The notes below the pieces were generated by a model, which was not told the DNA's origin, did not search any database, and saw only the letters and a list, made by a program, of their open reading frames with translations. Below, piece after piece: positions 7,701-16,436 of a stretch of DNA of 41,124 nucleotides. Source of the DNA: Desulfonema limicola (GTDB taxonomy: Bacteria > Desulfobacterota > Desulfobacteria > Desulfobacterales > RPRI01); NCBI GenBank assembly GCA_020723255.1, contig DYJH01000008.1, positions 1 through 41,124 on the forward strand. Reading direction: 5' to 3'. The first letter of the stretch is position 1. Each line of letters starts with the position of its first letter. The translations under genes and the position numbers were made by a program.

Positions 7701-8605
7701 TTATGAAAGAAATTACATATTCGGATTATCCTTCGTTAAAAAAATACTTTAATAATCAAAGGCATATGCTTTGTGTTTATACTCTTCCTTCGATTATAGC
7801 ATGGAGCAATGAATATTACAGGCCATATGGGGTAATCGAAAAAGACACGCTGATAATAGGAGCCGAATTTACAGAAGAGAAAGAAAACCGTCATTTGATA
7901 CTTCCCGTTTCACCATCTAAAGAATATTCTCCGAAGGAGCTCTGCAGCATTGCCCAAAAGTACGGTTTTGACAATTACTGGTTTGTACCTGGTAGCTACA
8001 TAGATAAATATGGGAAAAAAGAAGTTGAGTCATATTTTAAGATAAGTTTGCAAAAAGAGTATTCGGACTATGTATATCTTAAAACCGACCTTTCGGAGCT
8101 TAAAGGAAACAGGTATTCTCAGAAAAGAAACCTTATCCATCAGTTTGAAAGAGATTATGTTGAAAGAAATCGCATTGAGACAGGGGAAATAAAATCTCAG
8201 TTATCTGTCGAGTGCATTGATTTTCTCGAACAATGGTGCATAGAAAGGGACTGTGATTCAGTCAATAATGAAAATTTGGCCTGTGAAAAAAATGCTATAA
8301 TAAATACTCTTAGTCATATTGATATGCTTGATATAACAGGAATGTATCTTCGGGTTGACGGTGAAATGAGCGCTTTTGCCATTGCAGCATACCTTACAAA
8401 CGATACGGTTGTACTTCATTTCGAAAAAGCTTTTGCAAGTATAAAAGGACTTTATCAGTATTTTGACAGGCTTTGCGCAAAAAGCCTTTTTGACGGATAT
8501 AAGTTTATAAACAAAGAAAGTGATATGAATATCCCAGGTCTTGCAAAAGTAAAAAAATCTTACCATCCCGCAATGATTATAAAATCCTATAAGCTGGTTC
8601 TGTGA
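7697..8605 (+). CDS. DUF2156 (phosphatidylglycerol lysyltransferase C-terminal-like) protein
   Basis: A 302-residue cytosolic protein with two GNAT-like halves, as in DUF2156 and the catalytic domain of MprF/LPG synthases and FemABX relatives. Supporting stretches are CVYTLPSIIAWSNEYYRPYG near the start, KRNLIHQFERDY in the middle, GEMSAFAIAAYL, and the closing INKESDMNIPGLAKVKKSYH, very typical of the family. There are no membrane segments, so unlike MprF it has no flippase. Known relatives move an amino acid from aminoacyl-tRNA to a lipid or peptide. It is the last gene of the operon and is followed by a gap with a separate promoter. Start: a second ATG two codons in is possible. Confidence 0.85.
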   Translation: MIMKEITYSDYPSLKKYFNNQRHMLCVYTLPSIIAWSNEYYRPYGVIEKDTLIIGAEFTEEKENRHLILPVSPSKEYSPKELCSIAQKYGFDNYWFVPGSYIDKYGKKEVESYFKISLQKEYSDYVYLKTDLSELKGNRYSQKRNLIHQFERDYVERNRIETGEIKSQLSVECIDFLEQWCIERDCDSVNNENLACEKNAIINTLSHIDMLDITGMYLRVDGEMSAFAIAAYLTNDTVVLHFEKAFASIKGLYQYFDRLCAKSLFDGYKFINKESDMNIPGLAKVKKSYHPAMIIKSYKLVL

Positions 8606-8643
8606 TTCTAATCAGGGCATAAGAAAATACGTTTCATTTTATA

Positions 8644-8671
8644 TTGACACTGTGACATCACATTCTATAAT
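8644..8671 (+). promoter_or_regulatory. Sigma70-type promoter of the TetR-RND operon
   Basis: TTGACA at 8644-8649 and TATAAT at 8666-8671 match both consensus hexamers perfectly, with a 16-base spacer. The tetR start is 56 bases downstream of the -10. This is the strongest promoter visible in the window. Confidence 0.85.
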
Positions 8672-8690
8672 GTGACTTTACATTTCACAA
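8651..8690. promoter_or_regulatory. Probable TetR operator
   Basis: The spacer and -10 are covered by inverted repeats built of TGTGA/TCACA units. GTGACATCACATT (8652-8664) faces AATGTGACTTTAC (8670-8682), matching at 10 of 13 positions. TGTGACATCACA is itself a near-palindrome, and TGTGA...TCACA recurs at 8671-8690. A dimer bound here would block polymerase, so autorepression by the adjacent TetR protein is the natural reading. Confidence 0.65.
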
Positions 8691-8726
8691 CCGCCTCATT
8701 GAACCAATATTCAAAGGGACTATTGG

Positions 8727-9410
8727 ATGGATAACAAGCAATCTACACGCCGTGAAAGAGAAAAGTTACGACAGCGCCATGATATAATTAAAGCCGCTCT
8801 CGGCCTTTTTTCAGAGTTCGGCTATCACAATGTTTCCATGCATAAAATTGCCAAGAAAGCAGAGTTTGCAATCGGAACCATGTATAAATTTTTTCCCAAC
8901 AAAGAAGAATTATATCGTTCAATGATCATGGAATTTTCAGAAAAGGCTAATTCCGTATTCATAGAAGCTCTGGAAATATCGGGCAATGAAATCGAAAAAA
9001 TACGTAATTATGTGACTGTCAAAGGGAAATTACTGATGGAAAATGAAGCTATTTTGAAACTGTATATCGGTAGAACCCAATTTGCAAACATGGATATAAC
9101 AGCCTGCTTTAACGAAGACATCCGAATACTGTATGAAAAACTTCTGGAAAAGCTCTCCGATGTTTTTGAGTCAGGCATAAAGGCGGGTTTGTTTAAACCG
9201 CTGCTCGCTCCCTATTATCTTGCAGTCTCTCTTAACAGCATTATAAGCTCCTTTTTGCTGCTTTGGCTTCGTGATCCCAAACAGCATCCTTATATGAAAA
9301 ATGCAGCGACAATTTTGGATCTTTTTTTAAGCAATATTCAAAGCAGCAAAGACACAAGCACTCCGGCAATAAAAAGACGGGGTGTTGAAAATTATAATCG
9401 CATGGTGTAA
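8727..9410 (+). CDS. TetR/AcrR-family transcriptional regulator
   Basis: A 227-residue regulator. The N-terminal 60 residues form the TetR helix-turn-helix: RHDIIKAALGLFSEFGYHNV, then SMHKIAKKAEFAIGTMYKFF and PNKEELYRSMI. The rest is the helical ligand and dimerisation domain, which varies with inducer. ATG at 8727 has AAAGGGA upstream. It is first in the efflux operon, 28 bases before the membrane-fusion protein gene. It most likely represses the whole operon from the palindromes in its own promoter and is released by a substrate of the pump. Confidence 0.93.
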   Translation: MDNKQSTRREREKLRQRHDIIKAALGLFSEFGYHNVSMHKIAKKAEFAIGTMYKFFPNKEELYRSMIMEFSEKANSVFIEALEISGNEIEKIRNYVTVKGKLLMENEAILKLYIGRTQFANMDITACFNEDIRILYEKLLEKLSDVFESGIKAGLFKPLLAPYYLAVSLNSIISSFLLLWLRDPKQHPYMKNAATILDLFLSNIQSSKDTSTPAIKRRGVENYNRMV

Positions 9411-9438
9411 AAAAAATGAGCTATTCGGAAGGAAAGTC

Positions 9439-10602
9439 ATGAGATTAAATATCTTACAAAGAAATTTATTGGAAGTTTTTATTTTTGTTCTTTTAGTTCT
9501 ATCCTGTGCAGCCTGTTCCAAACCGGATACAACAGATAAAACCAGTCATGGGAAAATGGATGCTATGCCTCTGCTTTCTGTGGATGTTTATCGGGTGCCG
9601 GCGGCAAAAGACATCCCTGTTGAACTGGAATACCCTGCAAGAACAAAAAGCGTAAGCAGTGTTACTCTTATTGCAAGAGTTTCGGGAATTTTGCAGGAGA
9701 AACGCTTTACTGAGGGCAGGCCGGTTAAGAAAGGTGATCTTCTTTTTAAGATTGAGCCGGATATATATGAGGCGGAAGCCGCCGCAGCGCATGCGCTTTT
9801 CGAGCAGTCCCTCGCCCTGTTAAATAAGTCGGAAAGAGACTGGAAAAGAATCAACTCTTTGTTTGAAGCTCATGTGGCCAGCGAACAGGACAGGGATGCC
9901 GCGCTTTCGGCATATGAAATAGCGAAAGCTTCCGTTTCAGCAGCAAAGGCACGCTTGCAGCAAGCTGTGATTCATCTTAATTATACCGATGTTAAAGCAA
10001 CTTCATCCGGAATTGCCGGATTAAGAGGAGTAGATGTCGGAAATTTTGTTAGCTCCGGGACTTCTCTGGTTACCCTGACACAAACAGATCCGATATATGT
10101 TGATTTTTCTTTTCCGGATATAAACTTTTTGAAAACAAAATATGAATTAAAAAGCGGCGCCTGGTCAAAAATCGGAAAAACTCTTACCGCCTGGCTGATG
10201 ACAGATAATGGGAAGTATGGCAAAAAAGGAGTGGTTAGTTTTCTTGATACAAATATTGATGAAAAAACAGCTTCTGTAAAAGCAAGAGCGACTTTTTTTA
10301 ATCCGGAAGGCGAAATTCTTCCGGGGCAGTTTGTTAGAATTAAAATAGAAGGTCTTAAGAGAAAAAATACGATCATCGTGCCCCAGCAGTCCGTTATTCA
10401 AAACCCTGAAGGCACTATTGTCTTTATTGTGGAAAAAGGAAAAATAGCCGTAAGGCCTGTTGTGGCGGGCGACAGTACAGGAGGAAATTTTATTATAGAA
10501 AAGGGATTAAATCCGGGAGATATGGTTGTAGTCAACAATTTCTTTAAAATAAGGCCCGACATTCCGGTTAAAACGGATAAAATTATAAATAAAGAGGCAT
10601 AA
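9439..10602 (+). CDS. RND efflux membrane-fusion (periplasmic adaptor) lipoprotein, AcrA/MexA type
   Basis: A 387-residue adaptor. ATG at 9439 is chosen because GGAAGGAAAG lies just upstream and the signal peptide then fits; an earlier in-frame start would add 19 unlikely residues. The lipoprotein signal ends at C23 or C26 (LVLSCAACS). Domains in order: barrel-sandwich first half (SVTLIARVSGILQEKRFTEG), alpha-helical hairpin (about 95-150, including SEQDRDAALSAYE), second lipoyl half (TDVKATSSGIAGLRGVDVGN), beta barrel (GQFVRIKIEG) and a membrane-proximal end. It bridges the inner-membrane pump and the outer-membrane channel and is followed five bases later by the pump gene. Confidence 0.95.
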   Translation: MRLNILQRNLLEVFIFVLLVLSCAACSKPDTTDKTSHGKMDAMPLLSVDVYRVPAAKDIPVELEYPARTKSVSSVTLIARVSGILQEKRFTEGRPVKKGDLLFKIEPDIYEAEAAAAHALFEQSLALLNKSERDWKRINSLFEAHVASEQDRDAALSAYEIAKASVSAAKARLQQAVIHLNYTDVKATSSGIAGLRGVDVGNFVSSGTSLVTLTQTDPIYVDFSFPDINFLKTKYELKSGAWSKIGKTLTAWLMTDNGKYGKKGVVSFLDTNIDEKTASVKARATFFNPEGEILPGQFVRIKIEGLKRKNTIIVPQQSVIQNPEGTIVFIVEKGKIAVRPVVAGDSTGGNFIIEKGLNPGDMVVVNNFFKIRPDIPVKTDKIINKEA

Positions 10603-10607
10603 GGATT

Positions 10608-13600
10608 ATGTTTTCTAAATTTTTCATAGAAAGGCCGATATTATCTACCGTTATTGCAATTGTCATAATCCTTGCCGGAATAATTGCCTTACAGGAGTTG
10701 CCTGTTCAGGAGTATCCTACCCTGACACCCCTTCAGATTGTTGTGAGAGCGGTATATCCGGGCGCGGATGCGGACACTGTTTCCAGAACGGTGGCCATAC
10801 CCCTTGAAGAAGCTATAAACGGGGTCAAGGACATGATCTATGTGTCAAGCACCGCATCATCCGACGGGTCATTAACGATGAGCGTTTATTTTAATGTCGG
10901 AACCGATCCGGCTATGGCAAGAGTTGATGTAAATAACAGGGTGCAGATAGCCCTCAGCGCATTACCCGAAGAAGTGCAAAAGCAGGGAATTATAGTTCGT
11001 GAACGTTCTCCGGATATGCTGGAAGTTTTGTGCTGGATCTCAGAAAACCAGAAACGCGATATAATCTCTCTTTCCAATTATGTCGCAATAAATGTCGTAG
11101 ATGACCTAAAAAGAGTGCCAGGAGTTGGCGATGTATTTCTTTTTGGAGAACAAAAATACTCAATCAGAGTGTGGCTCAAGCCGGACAAACTTGCTATTTT
11201 CAGACTTTCACCTTCAGATATAAGCAATGCCATAAACAGCCAGAATAAGCAGTTTACAGCAGGCAGCATCGGAGAAGAGCCTACTTCATCGGAACCGGTT
11301 TATACATATAGCGTGAAAGCTGAAAGCAGATTAAAAACAGTCTCTGAATTTGAAAACATCATTATCCTCTCAAATGAGGATGGATCATCTTTAAGGCTTA
11401 AAGATGTAGCTGGTGTTGAGCTTGCAGCAGAAGAGTATACAATGAAAGGCACATATATGAAACAGCCTGGCATAGCTATGGGTATTTATTTAAATCCCGG
11501 GGCAAACGCCGTAGCGGTCGGTCAGGCAGTTAAAATAAAACTTAATGAAATTTCAAAGAACTTTCCTCCTGATATCAAATTCAATGTAGTTAATGATTTT
11601 ACCAGATTTGTCAAAGAATCAATAAAAGAGGTTATAATTGCGCTTATTATCTCCATATTGCTTGTTACCCTGGTTATTTACGTATTTCTGGGAAGCTTCA
11701 GAGCTACGTTTATTCCTGTAATGGCAATACCGGTTTCTATAATAGGCACCTTTGCCGGAATTTTTACTGCTGGTTTTTCCATAAACCTATTGACTTTGTT
11801 CGGGCTTATCCTTGCAATCGGTCTTGTGGTTGACGATGCCATTGTGGTTATCGAAAACGTGGAGCGTATTTTAAGAGAAGAAAAGATCAGCGTTAAAGAT
11901 GCCACAGTAAAAGCGATGCAGCAAATCACTTCACCGGTTATAGCGATAGTTCTGGTACTTTCCGCAGTATTTATCCCGGCCTCATTTATAGGCGGATTCA
12001 GCGGCAAAATGTATCAACAGTTTGCCATAACCATTGCCATATCGGTTTTTATTTCCGGCATTGTGGCACTGACGCTTACTCCGGCTCTTTGTGTAGTATT
12101 TTTAAAAGAGACAAAACCGCGCCCTTTTCTGCCGATCAGGATGTTTTTGTCAATGTTCGACAAGATAACCGACAATTTTACAAAAGGCGTTAAATTAACA
12201 ATAAAATTGGCCGTGGTTAATATTATTGTTTTTTGCATCATGATAATTCTGATATTTCATTTAGAGCACAAACTGCCATCCAGCCTTGTGCCGATGGAAG
12301 ATAAGGGATTAGTTCTTGTTTTAAACTGGATGATGCCCGGCACAGCGCTTAATCGTACATTGCAATCCGAGCTTGAAATAGAAAGGATTACCCAGTCCTA
12401 CCCTGAGGTAGCTCAAGGGGGGGGAATAGTCGGGTTTGATTTTGGCCCGATAGCTGTTAAATCGGATAGTTCGGTGACTTTTGTAAATCTCAAAGACTGG
12501 CCGGATCGAAAAAGGCCCAATCAGTCGGCAAGAGCGCTTGCTGAAGATATGAACAGGAGATTTTCACAAAATAAGGACTCTTTAATGTTTGCTGTTAATC
12601 CTCCTCCAATTGAGGGATTGAGCATTACCGGAGGGTTTGAAATGTACATACAAAACAGAACCGGAGAGTCCATAATCAAACTTAATGAATATATCCAGGA
12701 GATTGTTAAAAAAGCCAACCAGGATCCAAAATTGATGGCTGTGCGGACAACGCTTAATATCAATGTGCCGCATTATGCTTTAAGTGTTGACAGGGAAAAA
12801 GCCAAATCTTTGGGAGTTGAAATAGACAGTCTTTATAAAACACTTCAAATGACTTTTGGAAAAAGCTATGTTAATGATGTTAACTTGTTTGGAAAAACAT
12901 ATCATGTAAATATTCAGTCTGAAGGAAACTTCAGGGAATCTCCCAGTGATTATAATAAAATTTTTGTTCGTTCCCTGCGTGGCGAGCTGGTACCGGTCAG
13001 TTCTCTTATCAGCATAAAAAGGATAGTTGATACCAGTGTTGTTGAAAGATTCAATTTATTTCCGGCTGCAAAAATTATCGGAGAACCAAAACCCGGTTTT
13101 TCGAGCGGAGATGCAATGGCGGCGATAGAAGTAATAGCCCGGCAGGTATTGCCGGCAGGTTATACTATTGCCTGGGCCGGAACTTCATACCAGGAAAATA
13201 CTCTGGCTCAGACCGGCTATACCGCCACTGTTTATGCGGTTGTTTTTGTATTATTGATACTTTTTGCCCTTTATGAAAGCTGGCTTGCGCCTTTGGCAAT
13301 TATAATGTCCATACCTTTTGCAATATTCGGCGCCATACTTGGTGTCTTGCTAAGAGGGCTTGAAAGTGATATCTATTTCCAGATAGGAATTATCACCCTG
13401 GTTGGGCTTGCGGCAAAAAATGCGATTTTAATAGTTGAATTTGCACAAGAACGTTATAAAAATCAGGGAATGCCTTTGCTTGAGGCAACTGTCGAGGCAG
13501 CTAAGATAAGATTCAGGCCGATAGTAATGACATCTTTTGCTTTTATTGCAGGAACACTTCCTCTTGCCTTAGGTACCGGCGCCGGAGCAGGCAGCAGGAA

Positions 13601-13727
13601 TATTATAGGGACTACCGTTGTAGCCGGAATGTTTATAGCTACTACGATTGGGATATATGCAATTCCCTTGTTTTATTATCTGATTATGAGAGCAAAACAA
13701 ATATTTGAAGAAAAGGTGAAAAGATGA
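10608..13727 (+). CDS. RND efflux pump, HAE1 family (AcrB/MexB type)
   Basis: A 1039-residue inner-membrane drug/proton antiporter of normal family length. It starts FFIERPILS-like (FSKFFIERPILSTVIAIVII) with two repeats of six membrane segments and two large periplasmic loops. Proton relay residues are present: the aspartate pair D409-D410 in GLVVDDAIVVIENVER (TM4) and K937 in LVGLAAKNAILIVEFAQ (TM10). It therefore looks functional. It exports hydrophobic or amphiphilic compounds from the periplasm or inner leaflet through the adaptor and channel. Its stop overlaps the outer-membrane factor's start by four bases (ATGA). Confidence 0.96.
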   Translation: MFSKFFIERPILSTVIAIVIILAGIIALQELPVQEYPTLTPLQIVVRAVYPGADADTVSRTVAIPLEEAINGVKDMIYVSSTASSDGSLTMSVYFNVGTDPAMARVDVNNRVQIALSALPEEVQKQGIIVRERSPDMLEVLCWISENQKRDIISLSNYVAINVVDDLKRVPGVGDVFLFGEQKYSIRVWLKPDKLAIFRLSPSDISNAINSQNKQFTAGSIGEEPTSSEPVYTYSVKAESRLKTVSEFENIIILSNEDGSSLRLKDVAGVELAAEEYTMKGTYMKQPGIAMGIYLNPGANAVAVGQAVKIKLNEISKNFPPDIKFNVVNDFTRFVKESIKEVIIALIISILLVTLVIYVFLGSFRATFIPVMAIPVSIIGTFAGIFTAGFSINLLTLFGLILAIGLVVDDAIVVIENVERILREEKISVKDATVKAMQQITSPVIAIVLVLSAVFIPASFIGGFSGKMYQQFAITIAISVFISGIVALTLTPALCVVFLKETKPRPFLPIRMFLSMFDKITDNFTKGVKLTIKLAVVNIIVFCIMIILIFHLEHKLPSSLVPMEDKGLVLVLNWMMPGTALNRTLQSELEIERITQSYPEVAQGGGIVGFDFGPIAVKSDSSVTFVNLKDWPDRKRPNQSARALAEDMNRRFSQNKDSLMFAVNPPPIEGLSITGGFEMYIQNRTGESIIKLNEYIQEIVKKANQDPKLMAVRTTLNINVPHYALSVDREKAKSLGVEIDSLYKTLQMTFGKSYVNDVNLFGKTYHVNIQSEGNFRESPSDYNKIFVRSLRGELVPVSSLISIKRIVDTSVVERFNLFPAAKIIGEPKPGFSSGDAMAAIEVIARQVLPAGYTIAWAGTSYQENTLAQTGYTATVYAVVFVLLILFALYESWLAPLAIIMSIPFAIFGAILGVLLRGLESDIYFQIGIITLVGLAAKNAILIVEFAQERYKNQGMPLLEATVEAAKIRFRPIVMTSFAFIAGTLPLALGTGAGAGSRNIIGTTVVAGMFIATTIGIYAIPLFYYLIMRAKQIFEEKVKR

Positions 13728-15142
13728 GAAAAAAGTTTTGTGTAATTATAATTATCGCTTTAACAGCGTTTTGCAGCTGTTCCTTTGCACCAAAATATAC
13801 CAAACCCCAAATAAATCTGCCGCCGGATACTGTGGCAGTTGCTGATGATTCCGCTGCGATTAATACTGAATGGTGGAAAAATTACAAAGATGAAAATTTA
13901 AATCTGTTGATTGTAGAGGCTTTGAAAAATAATGACGATTTGAAACTGGCAGTAGCAAGAATTGAAGAAGCAAGACACAGGCTGGGTTTTGCCGAAGCCG
14001 ACCGCTTTCCTGTAATAAACGCAAATGCAACGGGCGCAAGGCAAAAAACAAGCAAGGAAGCTTCGCTATCAGGCCGTGAATATACAAACAACTATTTTTC
14101 TCTTTCGGCAAGTGTGGCTTATGAACTGGATCTTTGGGGGAAAATTAAGAACCGGAAGGATGCGGCTCTTTCTGCTCTGTTTTCAACCAAAGCCGGTAAA
14201 GACGCCCTTAAGCTTAGTCTTGTTTCCAATGCCGCTACAGTCTATTTTAATCTTATTTCTTTAGGCCGGCAAATACAAACTACGGAAAATATGTTAAAAA
14301 GTTACAAAGGAATTTATGAATTCAGGATGAAACAATATGAGCACGGTGTTTTGGATGAAATGGTTGTTTTGCAGGCAAAGGCTCAGTATGATTCCGTAAA
14401 AATCCTGCTTGAGAATCTAAAAGAGCAAGATGCAGTATTAAAAAGCACTTTATCTCTTCTTTTAGGAAGAACCCCGGACGAAATATTCTATAAATTTCAC
14501 GATATAAATACTAACTTGCCCGAGCCTATCGCAGTTCCTGCCTTGCTTCCTTCATTGCTGCTTGAAAACAGACCTGATATTGTTCAAGCGGAAGAAGCTG
14601 TCAAAGCAGCCAATTTTCAAATAGGCTCCGCCAAAGCGGCTTATTTTCCGTCAATATCTCTTACCGGCGCTCTGGGACTGCACAGTTTTGAACTGGATAA
14701 TCTCATGCAGTCATCGGCAAGGATGTGGAATATTGGTGGAAATCTACTGGAACCGATTGTCGATTTCGGCAGGATAAATTCAAATGTCAATATTTCTGAA
14801 GCTCAGCAAAAAGAAGCCGTTATTGAGTACGTTAAAGCAGTGAAAACCGCTTTTAAGGAAGTTTACGATGCTTTGATTAAAATCAAAACATCCAATAACA
14901 AGCTTAGCGCCCAAAAGGAAGAATTAAAAGCGCTTGAAAGAGTTTTAACCCTGGCAAACAAGAAATACGATGTCGGTGTTGTCGATTATCTGACGGTGCT
15001 TGACGCTCAGCGTGGCTATTTAAATGCTTCACTAAATCTTATAAGTTATCAGACAGAAGTGATCAATAACCAGGTTGTTCTATACAAAGTTCTCGGCGGT
15101 GGATGGACTAAAGATTATCTATCGAAGAATGATTCTGATTAA
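13724..15142 (+). CDS. Outer-membrane efflux lipoprotein, NodT/OprM family
   Basis: A 472-residue TolC-like channel. A short lipoprotein signal (TAFCSCSF; lipid cysteine C17 or C19) leads into FAPKYTKPQINLP, the usual NodT start. Two OEP repeats follow, each with a long helical hairpin: LNLLIVEALKNNDDLKLAVA opens the first, RPDIVQAEEAVKAANFQIG the second, and YDVGVVDYLTVLDAQRGYLN is the hallmark of the C-terminal half. The trimer forms the outer-membrane duct for the pump encoded just before it. It overlaps the pump gene by four bases and is the last gene of the operon. Confidence 0.94.
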   Translation: MRKKFCVIIIIALTAFCSCSFAPKYTKPQINLPPDTVAVADDSAAINTEWWKNYKDENLNLLIVEALKNNDDLKLAVARIEEARHRLGFAEADRFPVINANATGARQKTSKEASLSGREYTNNYFSLSASVAYELDLWGKIKNRKDAALSALFSTKAGKDALKLSLVSNAATVYFNLISLGRQIQTTENMLKSYKGIYEFRMKQYEHGVLDEMVVLQAKAQYDSVKILLENLKEQDAVLKSTLSLLLGRTPDEIFYKFHDINTNLPEPIAVPALLPSLLLENRPDIVQAEEAVKAANFQIGSAKAAYFPSISLTGALGLHSFELDNLMQSSARMWNIGGNLLEPIVDFGRINSNVNISEAQQKEAVIEYVKAVKTAFKEVYDALIKIKTSNNKLSAQKEELKALERVLTLANKKYDVGVVDYLTVLDAQRGYLNASLNLISYQTEVINNQVVLYKVLGGGWTKDYLSKNDSD

Positions 15143-15183
15143 TATTATACACCTATAATCAGTTCGTCTTAGTCTTCATGAGA

Positions 15184-15202
15184 GTGTTTTGAATAAAAAC
15201 AC
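15184..15202. other. Short AT-rich hairpin after the efflux operon
   Basis: GTGTTTT and AAAACAC, separated by five bases, form a perfect 7-bp stem about 42 bases after the efflux operon's stop. The following bases on the + strand are A-rich rather than a T run, so this is a weak candidate terminator at best. Confidence 0.3.
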
Positions 15203-15306
15203 AAAACAAAAACTCATAAAATCATTTGTGCCCCCTATTACTTGAAATGACATAAGAAATTCATTTCTTTACAAAATATAAAAAAATCTCTAAAATTACA
15301 ATTGAG

Positions 15307-15335
15307 TTTACACAATGTTTTATTAATTATATTAA
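15307..15335 (+). promoter_or_regulatory. Possible promoter for the DUF3795 directon
   Basis: TTTACA (15307-15312) and TATTAA (15330-15335) are spaced by 17 bases in a very AT-rich 60-base stretch directly upstream of the first gene of a new run. The -10 is only a partial match. A ribosome site (AAAGGGG) lies at 15357-15363. Confidence 0.4.
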
Positions 15336-15369
15336 TTGCATACAATTTGCATGATAAAGGGGAAAATAT

Positions 15370-15723
15370 ATGTCACTAATTATTGGCTGTTGCGGCCTTG
15401 TATGTTCAAACTGTCCTGTGTTCTTAGCTACGATAAGTGATGATGATGCTGCAAGGGCAAAAACGGCTGAATTTTTCTTTAAAAAATATGAATTTGAATT
15501 TAAGGCAAAAGACATGAACTGTGACGGATGTATTTCAGAAAACGGAAGACTTATAGCACATTGCAACAGTTGTGAAATCAGAAAGTGCTGCCGTGAAAAA
15601 AGACTTGAGAATTGTTCCGTCTGTAAGGAGCAGCCTTGCGATTATCTGTTTAAATTTCATGAATTTTCTGCTGATGCAAAAGCAAGCTTTGAAGCGCTTG
15701 TAAAAGAGAGAAGGAAAATTTGA
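15370..15723 (+). CDS. DUF3795 cysteine-rich small protein
   Basis: A 117-residue protein with 13 cysteines. It opens IIGCCGLVCSNCPVF and continues CDGC, HCNSC, RKCCREK and CSVCKEQPCDYL. This is the DUF3795 pattern, common in anaerobes and methanogens. The paired cysteines suggest zinc or iron-sulfur binding; no enzymatic role is established. The final NCSVCKEQPC-DYLFKFHEFS is a family landmark. It has its own AAAGGGG ribosome site and heads a same-strand run; its stop overlaps the next gene's TTG start. Confidence 0.85.
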   Translation: MSLIIGCCGLVCSNCPVFLATISDDDAARAKTAEFFFKKYEFEFKAKDMNCDGCISENGRLIAHCNSCEIRKCCREKRLENCSVCKEQPCDYLFKFHEFSADAKASFEALVKERRKI

Positions 15724-16391
15724 AAACATATATACCCGCTGCCGTTGATATAAATATATCTGGCAATAATAAATTATTAAATCGCGCATTATTGCTGGCG
15801 GTAATTACAATCTGTTACAATATGATTGAAGGATTTGTATCTGTAATATTCGGCTTTAAAGATGAAACATTATCTTTGTTTGGATTCGGACTCGATTCGT
15901 TTGTTGAAGTAATATCAGGAATTGGTATTTTGCATATGATTATCCGGATTAAAAACAACGGCGCCTCAAAAGATACTTTTGAGAAACATGCCTTAATTAT
16001 CACCGGGTCTTCATTTTATGTGTTGGCTTTCGGTCTTGTCATGACATCAATTTACAATATTTATACCGGAAGCAGGCCGGTATCAACTTTCTGGGGTATT
16101 ATTATTTCGGTCATATCCATTTTGTCCATGGCGTTTCTTATGAATGCAAAACGAAATGTTGGAAGAAAGCTTAATTCAGATGCAATTATTGCTGATGCCA
16201 ATTGCACAAAGACATGTCTGTATCTTTCAGTCATTCTGCTGATATCAAGCCTTTTGTTCGAAATTTTTAAAATCGGCTATTTTGATTCAATCGGAGCAAT
16301 CGGATTGGCATATTACTCTTATAAGGAAGGTAAAGAAGCTGTAGAAAAGTCCAAAGGAAACACTTGTACATGCAGTTCTTGTTGTGGTTAA
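15720..16391 (+). CDS. Cation-diffusion-facilitator-like membrane protein with Cys-rich tail
   Basis: A 223-residue protein with six hydrophobic segments. The LFGFGLDSFVEVISGIGILH stretch resembles the CDF (cation efflux) motif with its metal-site aspartate and serine (usually S/D-D-S-H or LDxxxD). DAIIADANCTKTCLYLS resembles the second metal site (AxxxDxxxD/C). The usual cytoplasmic C-terminal domain is absent; instead it ends CTCSSCCG, a four-cysteine metal-binding-like tail. The start is TTG, overlapping the DUF3795 stop (TTGA). It probably moves a soft metal such as Zn, Cd or Hg, or a thiol-reactive ion; this is inferred. Confidence 0.75.
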   Translation: MKTYIPAAVDINISGNNKLLNRALLLAVITICYNMIEGFVSVIFGFKDETLSLFGFGLDSFVEVISGIGILHMIIRIKNNGASKDTFEKHALIITGSSFYVLAFGLVMTSIYNIYTGSRPVSTFWGIIISVISILSMAFLMNAKRNVGRKLNSDAIIADANCTKTCLYLSVILLISSLLFEIFKIGYFDSIGAIGLAYYSYKEGKEAVEKSKGNTCTCSSCCG

Positions 16392-16436
16392 GACAAATTA
16401 TATGCGGTTCAACCAAATTAAAGAAGGGAGGCGCTT

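Noticed and set aside
9981-10376. A 131-codon minus-strand frame inside the membrane-fusion gene
   Set aside because: Antisense shadow of the well-supported adaptor protein.
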